A stretch of 64,000 nucleotides of DNA from CAWAMR01 sp963783095 (GCA_963783095.1 CAWAMR010000014.1:620001-684000), one strand, 5' to 3'. Positions 36,791 through 46,012 are shown, counted from the stretch's first letter. The notes: a model not told the origin generated them from the letters alone. Program-made: numbers and translations.

Positions 36791-38647
36791 TTACCAATCG
36801 GAGCCAAGTATCTCGCCGCCATCGGGGGTGAATGCACTCAACAAAGTTCGAGCACTGATCGCGCCGCTGATAAATCGAACGGAACCATCGCATATGGCCA
36901 CGTTGGAACCGCCTTTGAATCGACTGTTGAGCTTGGGCATATTCTTGATGTACGGAGGAGGAAGATCATCCGGCTTGGTCCAGATCGTCGATTCAGCGGA
37001 CTCGAAGATCATGATGGTGTTGGAGGTGCCATCGGGAATGGTTGCTATGGTGCATTTGCCCAACAACTTCTCGAACGCGCGATAGTAGGTCTGTCCCTTG
37101 GCCGCGCTTGACCCGGGTATCTCGAAAATCTTGGGCATCAGCGGAATCAACTTTTTGTTGTGATCGCTGTCCCAAGGCTCATCCAGGTGGAATTGGCTGT
37201 AGAGGTTGTTTTGTTCGATATAGGGCAAAATGTGGACCCGCCAACTGAGGTTTGGTTTCTTTTCCAGGTCGCCGCCCACGAGAAAAGGCAAGCGATCTTG
37301 ATTTGCAGATGCATAATTGTGTGCGGAAAGCACCATCTGTTTGAGATTGTTCATATCTTTGGCACGAGCTGCAGCCTCTTGAACCTTTTGCACCGCTTCG
37401 GCAACAGCAGCCACAAGCACGGCATCGGCCTTGATTTTCATGGCCATTTCGACCTGTGTGCCATTGACTTCAACCGTTGCTTCCTCGACGGCTTTTTCAA
37501 ACAAATCGAACAGTTTCAATGCCGCGTCGCTCTGGACAGCTGGAAACGCCGCTTCTTTCATTGCGGGAAACATTTCCCGGGCGATCACCAGGTAAGCCCC
37601 CAGCAATTCCTTGGCCTTTTTCGCTGCTTGCGCATCGGCACAGCCGAGGTAAACTCGATAACTCAGTTCGTCGCCGAAATTAAGGGTCATCGCCGCGCTT
37701 TTTGCGGCCAGGAACGAACGGATCGGGAACATCTTCATCTCGAGCCTCGAGTCGAACATTGCCCGGATCATCGGGATATTTGCGCCGAGCACGACAGCGT
37801 TTTTCCCGGCGGCGAGATCAAGCGCCATGCTGAGCGGGCCATCTGCCTGTCGTCGCAACAACTGGGTCGTCAAGGCGATGAGCGTGCCGGCACCACCATC
37901 GCGAACGCCCATATTTGGGGCGATCACCACAGTCCGGTCGTCAACGGGAATGAGCAGCCCCGATCCCCAGTTCCTGCGCAGAACGTAATACTTCGCGGTC
38001 AAATCGCGCTTGCGTGCGAGTTCCTTTTTGATCGGGGGAAACTCCTCCTTGGCTTGCGCCAGAAACGCGACATTCTGCTCGCGCGGCGGTGGAGAGACTT
38101 CGATCCTCCCAAACGGCTTTCGTTCCTCTTTCGGAAATTCTTTCATAGGGGGTAAGTCAGGTTTCTTGGGCACATTGAAGGGCTTCTTGTATTCAATTTT
38201 TGGCGGGTAACTGGGACCGCTCTTGAATATTGGTCTCTGCAAGCGGTTTCGCTCTTCATCGCGCTGAAGTTGTTGTGCCTCGGCCTCGGTGTAGCCATTC
38301 CAAGCTTCCAGCACCGTTGCCAGATCGTAGGGTTTTATGGTGGTGACCACGAATAAGGGTTCCGCTCGGTCGGACAAAGTCGGGATGAGAATGGTGATGC
38401 GCTCGACGTTTTGGGGCAGAAAGCCGTTTTGCTTCTCGAATTCTTGGAAAAACCCGCCATTTCCTGCAAGCTCACGAAATGGCTTCAGAGTTGCGTTGTT
38501 CCACAAATCGGCAACGCGGATGCTGATGAACAGGGCGCTGTCGCGCGGAATGAGATTCAAATCCGGAGGGAGCGGGTCAGCAGCCCGCAGACTGGAACTT
38601 TGCATGCTCAAAAGCGCTAGCGCGCAAAACACAATTGACTGTTTCAT
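36791..38647 (-). CDS. Secreted protein with C-terminal DUF1559 domain, copy 2
   Basis: The product has 618 residues from ATG 38647, with the signal peptide MKQSIVFCALALLSMQSSSL then RA; the frame extends 35 codons upstream without merit. It is a full-length paralogue of copy 1. The N-terminal half includes PPDLNLIPRDSALFISIRVA. A Pro/Lys-rich linker (IEYKKPFNVPKKPDLPPMKE) follows. The C-terminal DUF1559 domain has NNLKQMVLSAHNYASANQDR, LSWRVHILPYIEQNNLYSQF and NVAICDGSVRFISGAISAR. The function is unknown; the position of the DUF1559 domain after a large N-terminal region sets the pair apart. Confidence 0.85.
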   Translation of the reverse strand: MKQSIVFCALALLSMQSSSLRAADPLPPDLNLIPRDSALFISIRVADLWNNATLKPFRELAGNGGFFQEFEKQNGFLPQNVERITILIPTLSDRAEPLFVVTTIKPYDLATVLEAWNGYTEAEAQQLQRDEERNRLQRPIFKSGPSYPPKIEYKKPFNVPKKPDLPPMKEFPKEERKPFGRIEVSPPPREQNVAFLAQAKEEFPPIKKELARKRDLTAKYYVLRRNWGSGLLIPVDDRTVVIAPNMGVRDGGAGTLIALTTQLLRRQADGPLSMALDLAAGKNAVVLGANIPMIRAMFDSRLEMKMFPIRSFLAAKSAAMTLNFGDELSYRVYLGCADAQAAKKAKELLGAYLVIAREMFPAMKEAAFPAVQSDAALKLFDLFEKAVEEATVEVNGTQVEMAMKIKADAVLVAAVAEAVQKVQEAAARAKDMNNLKQMVLSAHNYASANQDRLPFLVGGDLEKKPNLSWRVHILPYIEQNNLYSQFHLDEPWDSDHNKKLIPLMPKIFEIPGSSAAKGQTYYRAFEKLLGKCTIATIPDGTSNTIMIFESAESTIWTKPDDLPPPYIKNMPKLNSRFKGGSNVAICDGSVRFISGAISARTLLSAFTPDGGEILGSDW

Positions 38648-38748
38648 GATGCGAAGTCTCCCGATCGGAAAAATGAAGTGACGTAGAGATGATAGGCAAC
38701 ATGCCAAGTGAGAGCAAGCAATAACGGGTTCTATCTTTTGCGTGCGAC

Positions 38749-39495
38749 TCATCGTCCGGATTCAAGCACTTTTCGCCAGCGCTGGGGCATCGCTGCGAAG
38801 GCAACCTCATAGGTGGCTTCCAGGGGCACCTGAACGCAACCATTCGGTAGGAGGAACAACGGCATGTCGGGAAGAATTTCACCAACTGCTCTTGGCTGAA
38901 CGTAGGCCCGGATGCTGAGCGCGGTCTCGTAGGCAACCAACGTCAGCGGTTTCCCGGCAGGCAGTGCGTATTCTTGACCGGCAATTTCGTCCCAGATCAC
39001 CGCGTGGATTCCTTGGGGATCGCGCGGACCCGGCGGAAGGAGATCGACGATCAATAGATGGATACCCCGATCCAATAGTTCCACCGCTTTATCGAGGAAC
39101 GATCGAATTGCATGCCGGGACGACTTGTTTCCCGGTGAAACGATCTCGACGATCGCCACAATTCGATCGCCGCTGACGTGTCGAACCGCGATGGAGTTTT
39201 GTTTGCGCCGGTAGAACTCCAAGTCAGTCTCAGCAGTGACTTCAATCTTCGGCTCGGCAACGAGCAGACCTCCGGAACCGCTTGTCGGTACATCGTTCGG
39301 ACCATCTTCAACTGCCTGAGTATCTTGAAGAGTCAGCACGTCGGGACCGAACCCGGCATCATATTGCTCGGGCAAGGCATAGTAATCGGCAGGGAGGATC
39401 CCGGAGTTCAATGCATTGCTGATGGCGATGAGCCATTGCTGGTGAAAAGCATGGAAAATCCCCGCCTCAACCCGAAGCCAGTCGTGAATCGGCAT
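38749..39495 (-). CDS. DUF4058 family protein
   Basis: The product has 248 residues. It opens with the family signature MPIHDWLRVEAGIFHAFHQQ, followed by ILPADYYALPEQYDAGFGPD. It continues with VRHVSGDRIVAIVEIVSPGN and a beta-rich C-terminal half. Distant similarity of this family to restriction-endonuclease-like (Uma2) folds has been proposed; the motif V-A-I-V-E-I-V-S-P-x-N-K fits that. The biological role is unknown. It ends about 100 bases before the DUF1559 pair and begins 19 bases after uup ends. Confidence 0.85.
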   Translation of the reverse strand: MPIHDWLRVEAGIFHAFHQQWLIAISNALNSGILPADYYALPEQYDAGFGPDVLTLQDTQAVEDGPNDVPTSGSGGLLVAEPKIEVTAETDLEFYRRKQNSIAVRHVSGDRIVAIVEIVSPGNKSSRHAIRSFLDKAVELLDRGIHLLIVDLLPPGPRDPQGIHAVIWDEIAGQEYALPAGKPLTLVAYETALSIRAYVQPRAVGEILPDMPLFLLPNGCVQVPLEATYEVAFAAMPQRWRKVLESGR

Positions 39496-39514
39496 CTTCG
39501 ATCCTCCCAGAACG

Positions 39515-41326
39515 CTACAATCCTCTTTTCGCTTCCAGTTCTTGCCAGCGAGCGTAGAGCCGTTCTACGGTTCGTTGTGCATCCTCCAGCGTCTGACACG
39601 CCTCCGCCAGAAAAAGATGCCCCGCGCCCGCTGCTCGCTCAACCTCTGCTTGCCGAACCAGCACCATTTCCTCCGCAGCGAGGATGTTCCCCTCCATTTG
39701 CTCGAACTCCTGCTGTTCTTTGTAGCTCAATTTCTTGGGCTTAGTGCCGGATGGGCGCACTGCGTTTTCGGATTTCGTCGCTCGCGTTTCCGTTTTTTGG
39801 GCAAGCATGCTTCGTTCGTAGGCTGCGAGCCACTGGCTAACGTCGCCATAGAGCGATGCACCGCCGCTTCCATCCAGGCCAATCACTTCCGTGCAGAGTC
39901 GATCCATCAATTCGCGGTCGTGGCTCACCAGTACCCACGCGCCTGGGAATTCCGACAGACTATCCTCCAACACTTCGAGCGCTGGGATGTCGAGGTCGTT
40001 GGTCGGTTCATCGAGAAGCAACAAGTCTGCGGGTTGCAACATGAGTTGAGCAATCCGAACGCGCGCCTGTTCGCCTCCGGAGAGGTTGCTAATCAGCGAG
40101 TTCAGTTGTTCCGGCTGAAAGAGGAACTGCTTGGCCCAGGCCGCAACGTGCATGGGTCGATCGCGATACATCACGTTCTCGCCGTTGGGGCAGAGCGAAT
40201 ACTTCAAAGTTGCGGTCGGATCCAAGGCCGCTCGGCCTTGCTCGAACATGACCACCCGCAAGCCGTCAGCGCGCGTAATCATCCCAGTGTCCGGGTCGAT
40301 CTCCCCGGAAAGGACGCGAAGCAAACTGCTCTTGCCGCTGCCATTGGGGCCGAGCAGGCCCAGTTTCGTTCCGGGTGAAAGCAGCAAATCCAAACCGGAA
40401 AAGAGCGATCGATTCTCGATCGTCCGGGAGATACCGGTTGCCGTCAGCAATTTACGCGTTTGCCGGCCCGTGGCGACGAAGTCGATGCCTGCCGATGCGG
40501 TCGTGGCGGTGCGATACTTTAGCTCATCCAGTTCCTCGCGGCGACGCCCTGCCTCTTCAATGCGGGAGCTGGCCTTTCGCGTCCTGGCCCGTGCCTTGTG
40601 GGCGAGCCAGTCGGTTTCACGCCGAACCTGATTGGCGACCGCTTCCTGTCGGCGCTGTTGAGCTTCGAGAAATTCATCGCGCCGATCGGCGAAATCATCG
40701 TAGGTGCCGGCCGAACGAAAGAACCCGCCGGGATAGACCCGGCTAACTTCAATGATTTCATCCGCAACTGCACGCAGAAAGGCCCGATCGTGGGTAGCAA
40801 CGAGATAGGCAAAACTTGCCGCGCGCAGGAGCTGTTCCAGCCAGACGATTCCCGGCAGGTCGAGATGGTTGGTCGGTTCATCGAGCAACAGGATATCCGG
40901 CTCGCACACCAATTCTCGAGCCAGGGAGAGGCGTTTTCGCCAACCTCCCGAAAGAACATCGGCAACTTGCTCGTGATCGCTGAAGCCAACCTGTGTGAGC
41001 GTCTTGGCGGCCCGCATTTCGCGTTCATGGTCCTCGATCGGCTCCTCCGCCAGTGCAGCAACCAAAACCTCTCGAACCGTCTGACCCGGAGCAAAAGTAT
41101 CGTCCTGGGCCAGATATCCCAGTCGAACGCCACGGCGAATCGTACGGGTTCCTGCATCGGGATCTTCCCGGCCTGCCAGTAATTTGAGGAGTGTAGATTT
41201 GCCGGACCCGTTGGGGCCGATCAAGCCAATACGTTCTCCTGCACGAACTTCGACAGACAGGTCGGTGAAAAGCGGACGAGGGCCGAAACTCTTGGTCAAA
41301 CCCTGAACACTCAGAAGGACAGTCAT
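39515..41326 (-). CDS. uup: ABC-F ATPase, Uup-like
   Basis: The product has 603 residues: two ABC domains and no membrane helices. Walker A sites are GLIGPNGSGKSTLLKLLAGR and GLLGPNGSGKSSLLRVLSGE. The signature and Walker B sites are VLSGGWRKRLSLARELVCEP/DILLLDEPTNHLD and NLSGGEQARVRIAQLMLQPA/DLLLLDEPTNDLD. A charged linker with ARTRKASSRIEEAGRRREEL joins them, and a C-terminal coiled coil (about 520-603) is typical of Uup. Members of the family act on ribosomes or in DNA repair; they do not transport. Confidence 0.92.
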   Translation of the reverse strand: MTVLLSVQGLTKSFGPRPLFTDLSVEVRAGERIGLIGPNGSGKSTLLKLLAGREDPDAGTRTIRRGVRLGYLAQDDTFAPGQTVREVLVAALAEEPIEDHEREMRAAKTLTQVGFSDHEQVADVLSGGWRKRLSLARELVCEPDILLLDEPTNHLDLPGIVWLEQLLRAASFAYLVATHDRAFLRAVADEIIEVSRVYPGGFFRSAGTYDDFADRRDEFLEAQQRRQEAVANQVRRETDWLAHKARARTRKASSRIEEAGRRREELDELKYRTATTASAGIDFVATGRQTRKLLTATGISRTIENRSLFSGLDLLLSPGTKLGLLGPNGSGKSSLLRVLSGEIDPDTGMITRADGLRVVMFEQGRAALDPTATLKYSLCPNGENVMYRDRPMHVAAWAKQFLFQPEQLNSLISNLSGGEQARVRIAQLMLQPADLLLLDEPTNDLDIPALEVLEDSLSEFPGAWVLVSHDRELMDRLCTEVIGLDGSGGASLYGDVSQWLAAYERSMLAQKTETRATKSENAVRPSGTKPKKLSYKEQQEFEQMEGNILAAEEMVLVRQAEVERAAGAGHLFLAEACQTLEDAQRTVERLYARWQELEAKRGL

Positions 41327-41377
41327 TCGTAATACCTGTGCGCAAATAGATGCCGCTGTTCTGTGACGGCTGATGTC

Positions 41378-41524
41378 CCCAGGGTTCGCAAAGCCTCACC
41401 CTGGGCTTTACTCCATCGCCCTTCCAGGGCTGGGTGCTCGATGGTTTGAGGGCTCGAACGGCAACGACCAAGCCCTGGAAGGGCGTCGCAGCAAAGCCCA
41501 GGGTGAGGCTTTGCGAACCCTGGG
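41378..41524. repeat. Large palindromic intergenic element
   Basis: Arms at 41378-41409 and 41493-41524 are complementary over 32 bases (CCCAGGGTTCGCAAAGCCTC...). Inside is a second palindrome pairing GCCCTTCCAGGGCT with AGCCCTGGAAGGGC. It fills the gap between the Gfo/Idh/MocA stop and uup. The nested design resembles a mobile miniature element, although no target-site duplication is evident. Confidence 0.85.
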
Positions 41525-41530
41525 AACCTT

Positions 41531-42553
41531 TCAAAGATCGACGATTTTCCCCGTCTTCACCGATTGGCATTCCCGGTGACACATCACCAGTGCATCCCGC
41601 GCCAATTGACCGCTGAGAAGTTCCGGCATTTTAGCAGATGCCACACCATCCACAGCGGCCTGTATCTCGGTTGTGAACGCGCTGATCGGATCGCCACCGC
41701 CCGCCAAGGCGGGCTGTTCGCTCTTGCCGTCCGGGGTCAAGACCGTCAATGGCGTCGCACCCGATTCATAAACCATTGTTGCGCGTTCAAAGTACAATTC
41801 GTAGCCGTGAACGAACGGCCTGCCGTTCATCGTCAAGGCCCCGCTGGTGCAGGTAATGCTTGGACCTCCGGGACCATAAAGGTATTGAGTCGTCAGATGC
41901 TGGACAGCATCTCTATCGACAACCCCGGTCGAAAAAACGCTCTTGGGAACACCGCACACCAGACCGATGAAGTGGGTATCGTGGATGTGGAGATCCACTG
42001 CCGGCCCACCCGTTTTGGCCGCATCACCGATATCTGCAGACCAATCGGGCCGGGAGATGATCCGCCGAAAATGTCCACTCAGCAACTTGCCGTAGCGGCC
42101 GGTACGGATGGCTTCCGCGGCAAACTGAAACTCGGGGAAGAAGGGGAGCACATGGGCAACCATGAGCAATTTGCCGGCCCGTTTCGCAGCGGCGACCATG
42201 GCATCGGCATCCTCGGTCGTGAGCGCGATCGCCTTTTCGACCAGGACGTGCTTACCCGCTTTCAGGGCCGCGATGGCGGTTGCCGGATGAAGATGAGTGG
42301 GGTTGCAAATGTCTACCAGATCGATGTCGGGATCGGCCAGCAACGAGTCGAGAGATTCGTAGCGCCTAACATCGCTCAGATCGACCATCGTTCCCGGGGG
42401 ACCGAAGTTGCCGCGCAGAGATCGCCAGTCACCCGCGAGTTTCGCCTTGTCTCTGCTGCAAACCGCCGCCAACTGAGCATTCATCAGATGCTTGGTAGCG
42501 AGATAATGAATCCAGCCCATAAACCCGATGCCGACGATGCCGATGCGAACCAT
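41531..42553 (-). CDS. Gfo/Idh/MocA-family oxidoreductase
   Basis: The product has 340 residues from ATG 42553 (MVRIGIVGIGFMGWIHYLAT), with an NAD(P)-binding Rossmann motif G-I-G-F-M-G. It continues with PDIDLVDICNPTHLHPATAI and AGKHVLVEKAIALTTEDADA, where the E-K pair is the family's catalytic-core motif. The C-terminal half is the usual alpha/beta substrate domain; GGPAVDLHIHDTHFIGLVCG holds the conserved Asp and His. It is expected to oxidise or reduce a sugar or cyclitol; the substrate cannot be read from the sequence. Confidence 0.9.
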   Translation of the reverse strand: MVRIGIVGIGFMGWIHYLATKHLMNAQLAAVCSRDKAKLAGDWRSLRGNFGPPGTMVDLSDVRRYESLDSLLADPDIDLVDICNPTHLHPATAIAALKAGKHVLVEKAIALTTEDADAMVAAAKRAGKLLMVAHVLPFFPEFQFAAEAIRTGRYGKLLSGHFRRIISRPDWSADIGDAAKTGGPAVDLHIHDTHFIGLVCGVPKSVFSTGVVDRDAVQHLTTQYLYGPGGPSITCTSGALTMNGRPFVHGYELYFERATMVYESGATPLTVLTPDGKSEQPALAGGGDPISAFTTEIQAAVDGVASAKMPELLSGQLARDALVMCHRECQSVKTGKIVDL

Positions 42554-42614
42554 TGCGGCAACTCCTATTTTCAAGTTGTTGTAGCCATTGCAAAACGGCA
42601 TTTGCAGGGGTATT

Positions 42615-42680
42615 CTAGCGATGACGGACGGCGGGGCGATGAGTTGGGTGGCGAACCGAGGCGGGCAGGTTCTTGCTCAT
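42615..42680 (-). pseudogene. AbiEii-type toxin gene reduced to its first codons
   Basis: ATG 42680 overlaps the AbiEi stop as ATGA and reads MSKNLPASVR, which matches the start usual for AbiEii nucleotidyltransferase toxins (M-x-K-N-x-x-A-S-V-R). It then turns into HPTHRPAVRHR and stops after 21 codons. The remaining 250 residues or more expected for the toxin are absent, and the next gene downstream is unrelated. Confidence 0.65.
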
Positions 42681-43303
42681 AGCAGCGATTCCAGATAGGG
42701 CCGCGCGACACGGGCCACACGGCAGACAGCGGCGAAGCGCAGGATCGCATCGGCATTGACCCGACCCTGTGCCTTGTACATGCGGACTGCTTCAAGCACG
42801 GTGTCGAGGCCGATCTCGTTGCGGTGCTTGAAGCAATCGGCCAGCGTCTTTTCGCGGGAATACACCTTCACCGCGACGCCATCGAGTTTGTGTGTCTCGA
42901 TGCCGGCCTCGTAAGGGGCTTGGCTCAGCCGAACCACACGAATCGGAGGGTAATCGAGATGCGGGGGTTCGCTGTTGCGGGGAACGGCGATGCAGACCTC
43001 GTGCGGTATTTGCGTGGTCATCTCGTGGAACGCCAGCGCGGAGATCAGGTAGACGACCCCGTGAGGAATCTTGGCCGCTACGGTGACGAGGTCGGGATTT
43101 CCGAGGGGCGGAGCATCGGCCAGTCGGTAAAGGCCACGGGCGAGGACTTCGACCTGGCCCGCGTCGCGCATGGCGTACAGGGTCCGGCGGTGAATCCCGG
43201 ACCTGACCGCGTCAGCCATCCGCAGCAGGCCGCCGTGCCGGCGGAACTCGGCTTTCGCCTTGTGGACAACTTCGGTGTCTCGATCGTCCCTATCTGCGGC
43301 CAT
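42677..43303 (-). CDS. AbiEi-type antitoxin (type IV toxin-antitoxin)
   Basis: The product has 208 residues from ATG 43303, which has GGAGGTG 11 bases upstream. The N-terminal winged-helix (AbiEi_4) reads LRMADAVRSGIHRRTLYAMR then DAGQVEVLARGLYRLAD. The C-terminal antitoxin domain contains YLISALAFHEMTTQIPHEVC, IRVVRLSQAPYEAGIETHKL and the conserved VYSREKTLADCFKHRNEIG. In AbiE systems this protein represses its own operon and counters the nucleotidyltransferase toxin AbiEii. Here the toxin gene is only a stub, so this is an orphan antitoxin. Confidence 0.88.
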   Translation of the reverse strand: MAADRDDRDTEVVHKAKAEFRRHGGLLRMADAVRSGIHRRTLYAMRDAGQVEVLARGLYRLADAPPLGNPDLVTVAAKIPHGVVYLISALAFHEMTTQIPHEVCIAVPRNSEPPHLDYPPIRVVRLSQAPYEAGIETHKLDGVAVKVYSREKTLADCFKHRNEIGLDTVLEAVRMYKAQGRVNADAILRFAAVCRVARVARPYLESLL

Positions 43304-43348
43304 GTACAAAACACCTCCATAAATTAAAATCTGGAGGTATTATGTACC
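43303..43348. promoter_or_regulatory. Inverted-repeat operator at the abiEi promoter
   Basis: Arms of 17 bases (43303-43319 TGTACAAAACACCTCCA and 43332-43348 TGGAGGTATTATGTACC) match at 14 of 17 positions and enclose a 12-base AT-rich spacer. The proximal arm covers the ribosome-binding site and abuts the start codon; the spacer could hold the -10 element. AbiEi proteins are known to repress cooperatively through inverted repeats at their promoters, so this is probably its site. The rest of the 350-base gap up to 43659 holds nothing I can support. Confidence 0.7.
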
Positions 43349-43659
43349 ATCCGAGGGAATTCGTCAACTACAGAATAGACTCACTATCACAAAAAGCCGC
43401 CCCTCTGCGCAATGAGATTCTGCTCGAAACGGAAAAAGACAAATAACCATCTCTCCTCGTCGAATAACTCCATAGAGGCAAACTCTTGCACCGATCCGAA
43501 TAGCGCTTCAGTTTCAGTAATGGTCGTGCTGCCCGCAGGAGGCATCGGTGCATTCCCACTCCTGTTGGAATTGATGACAATCCCTACCGCTCCGAGTATA
43601 AATCGAGTGTTGCCTCATGATGCTTCTCGGCCTTTATCGTTGGAGCGAGCGGTTCCCGC

Positions 43660-44313
43660 ATGGCGATCACCCTTTTTAGCGAGGATCCTCTGCATTCTTC
43701 ACACGAAGAGCAATCGAACTCCTCTTCGGAACCTCCGCGAGACCTCTCCCAGCGCGTGCAACGACTGGAAGAGGAGGTTGTCGAACTGCGCGGCGTTGTC
43801 ACTCGTTTCGCCGACATCGTGATCGGGGAAGTCAAGAAGACGCAAGCTGCAACGACACCGCCCGAGCAAGGCGAAGCGATGCCGCCGGCCGTTCCGGGAC
43901 TGGTTTCCCAGACGGGCGCAGTGCTTCAGCCGCCTTCGCAACGCCGTAGATGGCTCATCGCCGATTGTATCCGGGACATCCGCACCACGATTCAGATGTA
44001 CCTCGACCCTCAATACCGGGTACGGCGCAGTACGCAACTTATGGTGCCTTTGATTCTTGCGATCTTTGTTTTCAACATCGTCTTTTTCAACTGGATCTTC
44101 ACCGTTGCGATTCTTAGTTCGATTCTTGAAAAACTGGTCGATGTATTGCTGGCGATCATTCTGTACAAAGTGCTTCATCAAGAAATGGAACGCTACCGCG
44201 AAGCATTGGCTCAAGCCGCGGCCTGGCATACCTACCAGGCCAGCCGAAGCGATTTCATTACGATGACCACCGATTCCGCCAATCCTCCCACGACGCGCCT
44301 GGAGACCGAATAA
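43660..44313 (+). CDS. Hypothetical membrane protein upstream of pdxJ
   Basis: The product has 217 residues. It has an acidic N-terminus, a short coiled coil (LSQRVQRLEEEVVELRGVVT), a Pro/Gln-rich linker and then two membrane helices (LMVPLILAIFVFNIVFFNWI and LSSILEKLVDVLLAIILYKV). A charged helical tail follows (HQEMERYREALAQAAAWHTY). I do not recognise the family. Its stop overlaps the pdxJ start (TAATG), so it is co-translated with pdxJ. Confidence 0.7.
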   Translation: MAITLFSEDPLHSSHEEQSNSSSEPPRDLSQRVQRLEEEVVELRGVVTRFADIVIGEVKKTQAATTPPEQGEAMPPAVPGLVSQTGAVLQPPSQRRRWLIADCIRDIRTTIQMYLDPQYRVRRSTQLMVPLILAIFVFNIVFFNWIFTVAILSSILEKLVDVLLAIILYKVLHQEMERYREALAQAAAWHTYQASRSDFITMTTDSANPPTTRLETE

Positions 44314-45065
44314 TGATTCGACTGGGCGTCAACATCGACCACGTCGCCACGCTTCGACAGGCCCGACAGGCTCTGGAACCGGACCCGATCGCGGCAGCGC
44401 TGCTCGCACAACTCGGCGGTGCCGACGGCATTACCGTCCACTTGCGGGAAGATCGACGCCATATCCAGGACCGGGATTTGCACATTCTTCGACAGACGGT
44501 CCAGCAGGGATTGAATCTGGAAATGGCCTGTGTAGAGGATATCATCGACATCGCCTGCACAGTTCGACCGGACCAGGTGACTCTGGTCCCGGAACGCCGC
44601 GCCGAATTGACCACGGAAGGCGGCCTCGATGTTATCAGGCATCACGAAGCTATCGCCAACGCCATTCTCCGCCTAAAGAGGGCAGACATTCGTGTTGCCT
44701 TGTTCATCGATCCGGACACCTCTCAGATCGATGCTGCGCGACGACTCGAAGCGGCGGCCGTTGAATTGCAGACCGCCAGTTATTCTGAATCTCGAACTCC
44801 CGAAGAATTCGAGCGGCAACTTCTTATTCTATCGCAGGCCGCTCAACATGCCGGCTCGGCAGGATTACACGTCCACATGGGACACGGATTGAATTACCTC
44901 AATGTGCAGCCCATTGTCCGGATTGCGGGAGTCGAGGAATTGAACATCGGGCACAGTATCGTTTCGCGAGCGGTTCTGGTTGGGATGGAGCGAGCAGTGC
45001 GCGAGATGAAAGAGGCGATGGCAATCCATTTTCCGAATCCGAAAAAAATAAATAGTGGTCAGTGA
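44313..45065 (+). CDS. pdxJ: Pyridoxine 5'-phosphate synthase
   Basis: The product has 250 residues and joins 1-deoxyxylulose 5-phosphate with 3-amino-2-oxopropyl phosphate in the DXP-independent-of-PLP-salvage branch of vitamin B6 synthesis. It is collinear with the family: RLGVNIDHVATLRQARQALE, DGITVHLREDRRHIQDRDL, LVPERRAELTTEGGLDV, LFIDPDTSQIDAARRL and LHVHMGHGLNYLNVQPI, then EELNIGHSIVSRAVLVGMER. Conserved phosphate-binding His and the catalytic Glu of LREDRRH are present. Confidence 0.95.
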   Translation: MIRLGVNIDHVATLRQARQALEPDPIAAALLAQLGGADGITVHLREDRRHIQDRDLHILRQTVQQGLNLEMACVEDIIDIACTVRPDQVTLVPERRAELTTEGGLDVIRHHEAIANAILRLKRADIRVALFIDPDTSQIDAARRLEAAAVELQTASYSESRTPEEFERQLLILSQAAQHAGSAGLHVHMGHGLNYLNVQPIVRIAGVEELNIGHSIVSRAVLVGMERAVREMKEAMAIHFPNPKKINSGQ

Positions 45066-45154
45066 TCGGTGGTCAGTGGTCAGAAAATGCAGGGCAAGAT
45101 GACTCAGGTACTTTGCATTTACTGACCACTGACCACTGTTCACTGACCACTATT
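45051..45154. repeat. Nested palindromic element after pdxJ
   Basis: Arms of 33 bases (45051-45083 and 45122-45154) match at 31 positions and consist of iterated GGTCAGTGGTCAG. Inside is a shorter pair, AAATGCA and TGCATTT. The left arm overlaps the last codons of pdxJ, so the element has contributed coding sequence. It could end transcription before the methyltransferase gene. Confidence 0.85.
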
Positions 45155-45167
45155 GAGAGTTTGCGAC

Positions 45168-45877
45168 ATGAAATCCACCGTCGATGAAATTCGGCAACGG
45201 TTCGATGCGGAGGTGGAAAGGTTTTCCAACCTCGAAACCGGACAGGCCGCCACGGTCGATGCTCCGCTGGCAATGACCCTCGTCGCGCAAGCCGCATCTG
45301 CCGCGACCCCGAAAGCCCGCCATGTACTCGACATCGGCTGCGGGGCCGGGAACTATACGCTTAAACTGTTACAGCACTTTCCGAACCTCGATGTCACCTT
45401 GATCGACCTGAGCAAACCGATGCTCGAAAAGGCGTTCGAGCGGATAACGCGGACTACCAGCGGTACAATCACGACGATTCAATCCGATATTCGCCAGGTC
45501 AAACTGCCCGGCAATAGCTTCGACATCGTGTTGGCTTCAGCAGTTCTGCATCACTTGCGCGACGATGCCGAATGGAATTCCGTCTTCACGGCCATTCATC
45601 GTGCCTTACGCCCCGGGGCTCGGTGTGGATTTTCGATTTGGTCGAAAGCTCGATTCCGGTCGTGGAAACAATGATGCAGCATAAATATGGCGAGTTCCTG
45701 GCTCAGCTTCAAGGCGAAGAATATCGAGATCATGTACTGGGGTATATCGCCAAGGAGGACACGCCTCGACCGCTTGTCTTTCAACTCGACTTGCTCCGAG
45801 AGGTTGGCTTCGCTGCGGTGGAAGTTCTCCATAAGCACTTGTGTTTTGCGGCTTTCGGAGCAGTGAAGGGAATTTAG
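45168..45877 (+). CDS. Class I SAM-dependent methyltransferase (one frameshift near 45617)
   Basis: About 236 residues from ATG 45168. SAM-binding motif I is HVLDIGCGAGNYTLKLLQHF; later motifs are LDVTLIDLSKPMLEKAFERI, QSDIRQVKLPGNSFDIVLAS and AVLHHLRDDAEWNSVF. Near 45617 the reading changes frame; restoring one G in CCCCGGGG gives LRPGGSVWIFDLVESSIP and a normal C-terminus to 45877. The substrate is not known. Confidence 0.85.
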
Positions 45878-46012
45878 CGGTTGGGGGACATAAGAGGGCT
45901 GCTCTTGCCGAAACCCCCACCTTATCATTATTATCTCTTATTGCGATTCTTTTTCTCAACGGTGTGAGAAGAAGATGAAGCAGTGTCCTGCCAACGTGGG
46001 AGAGGGGTCGCT

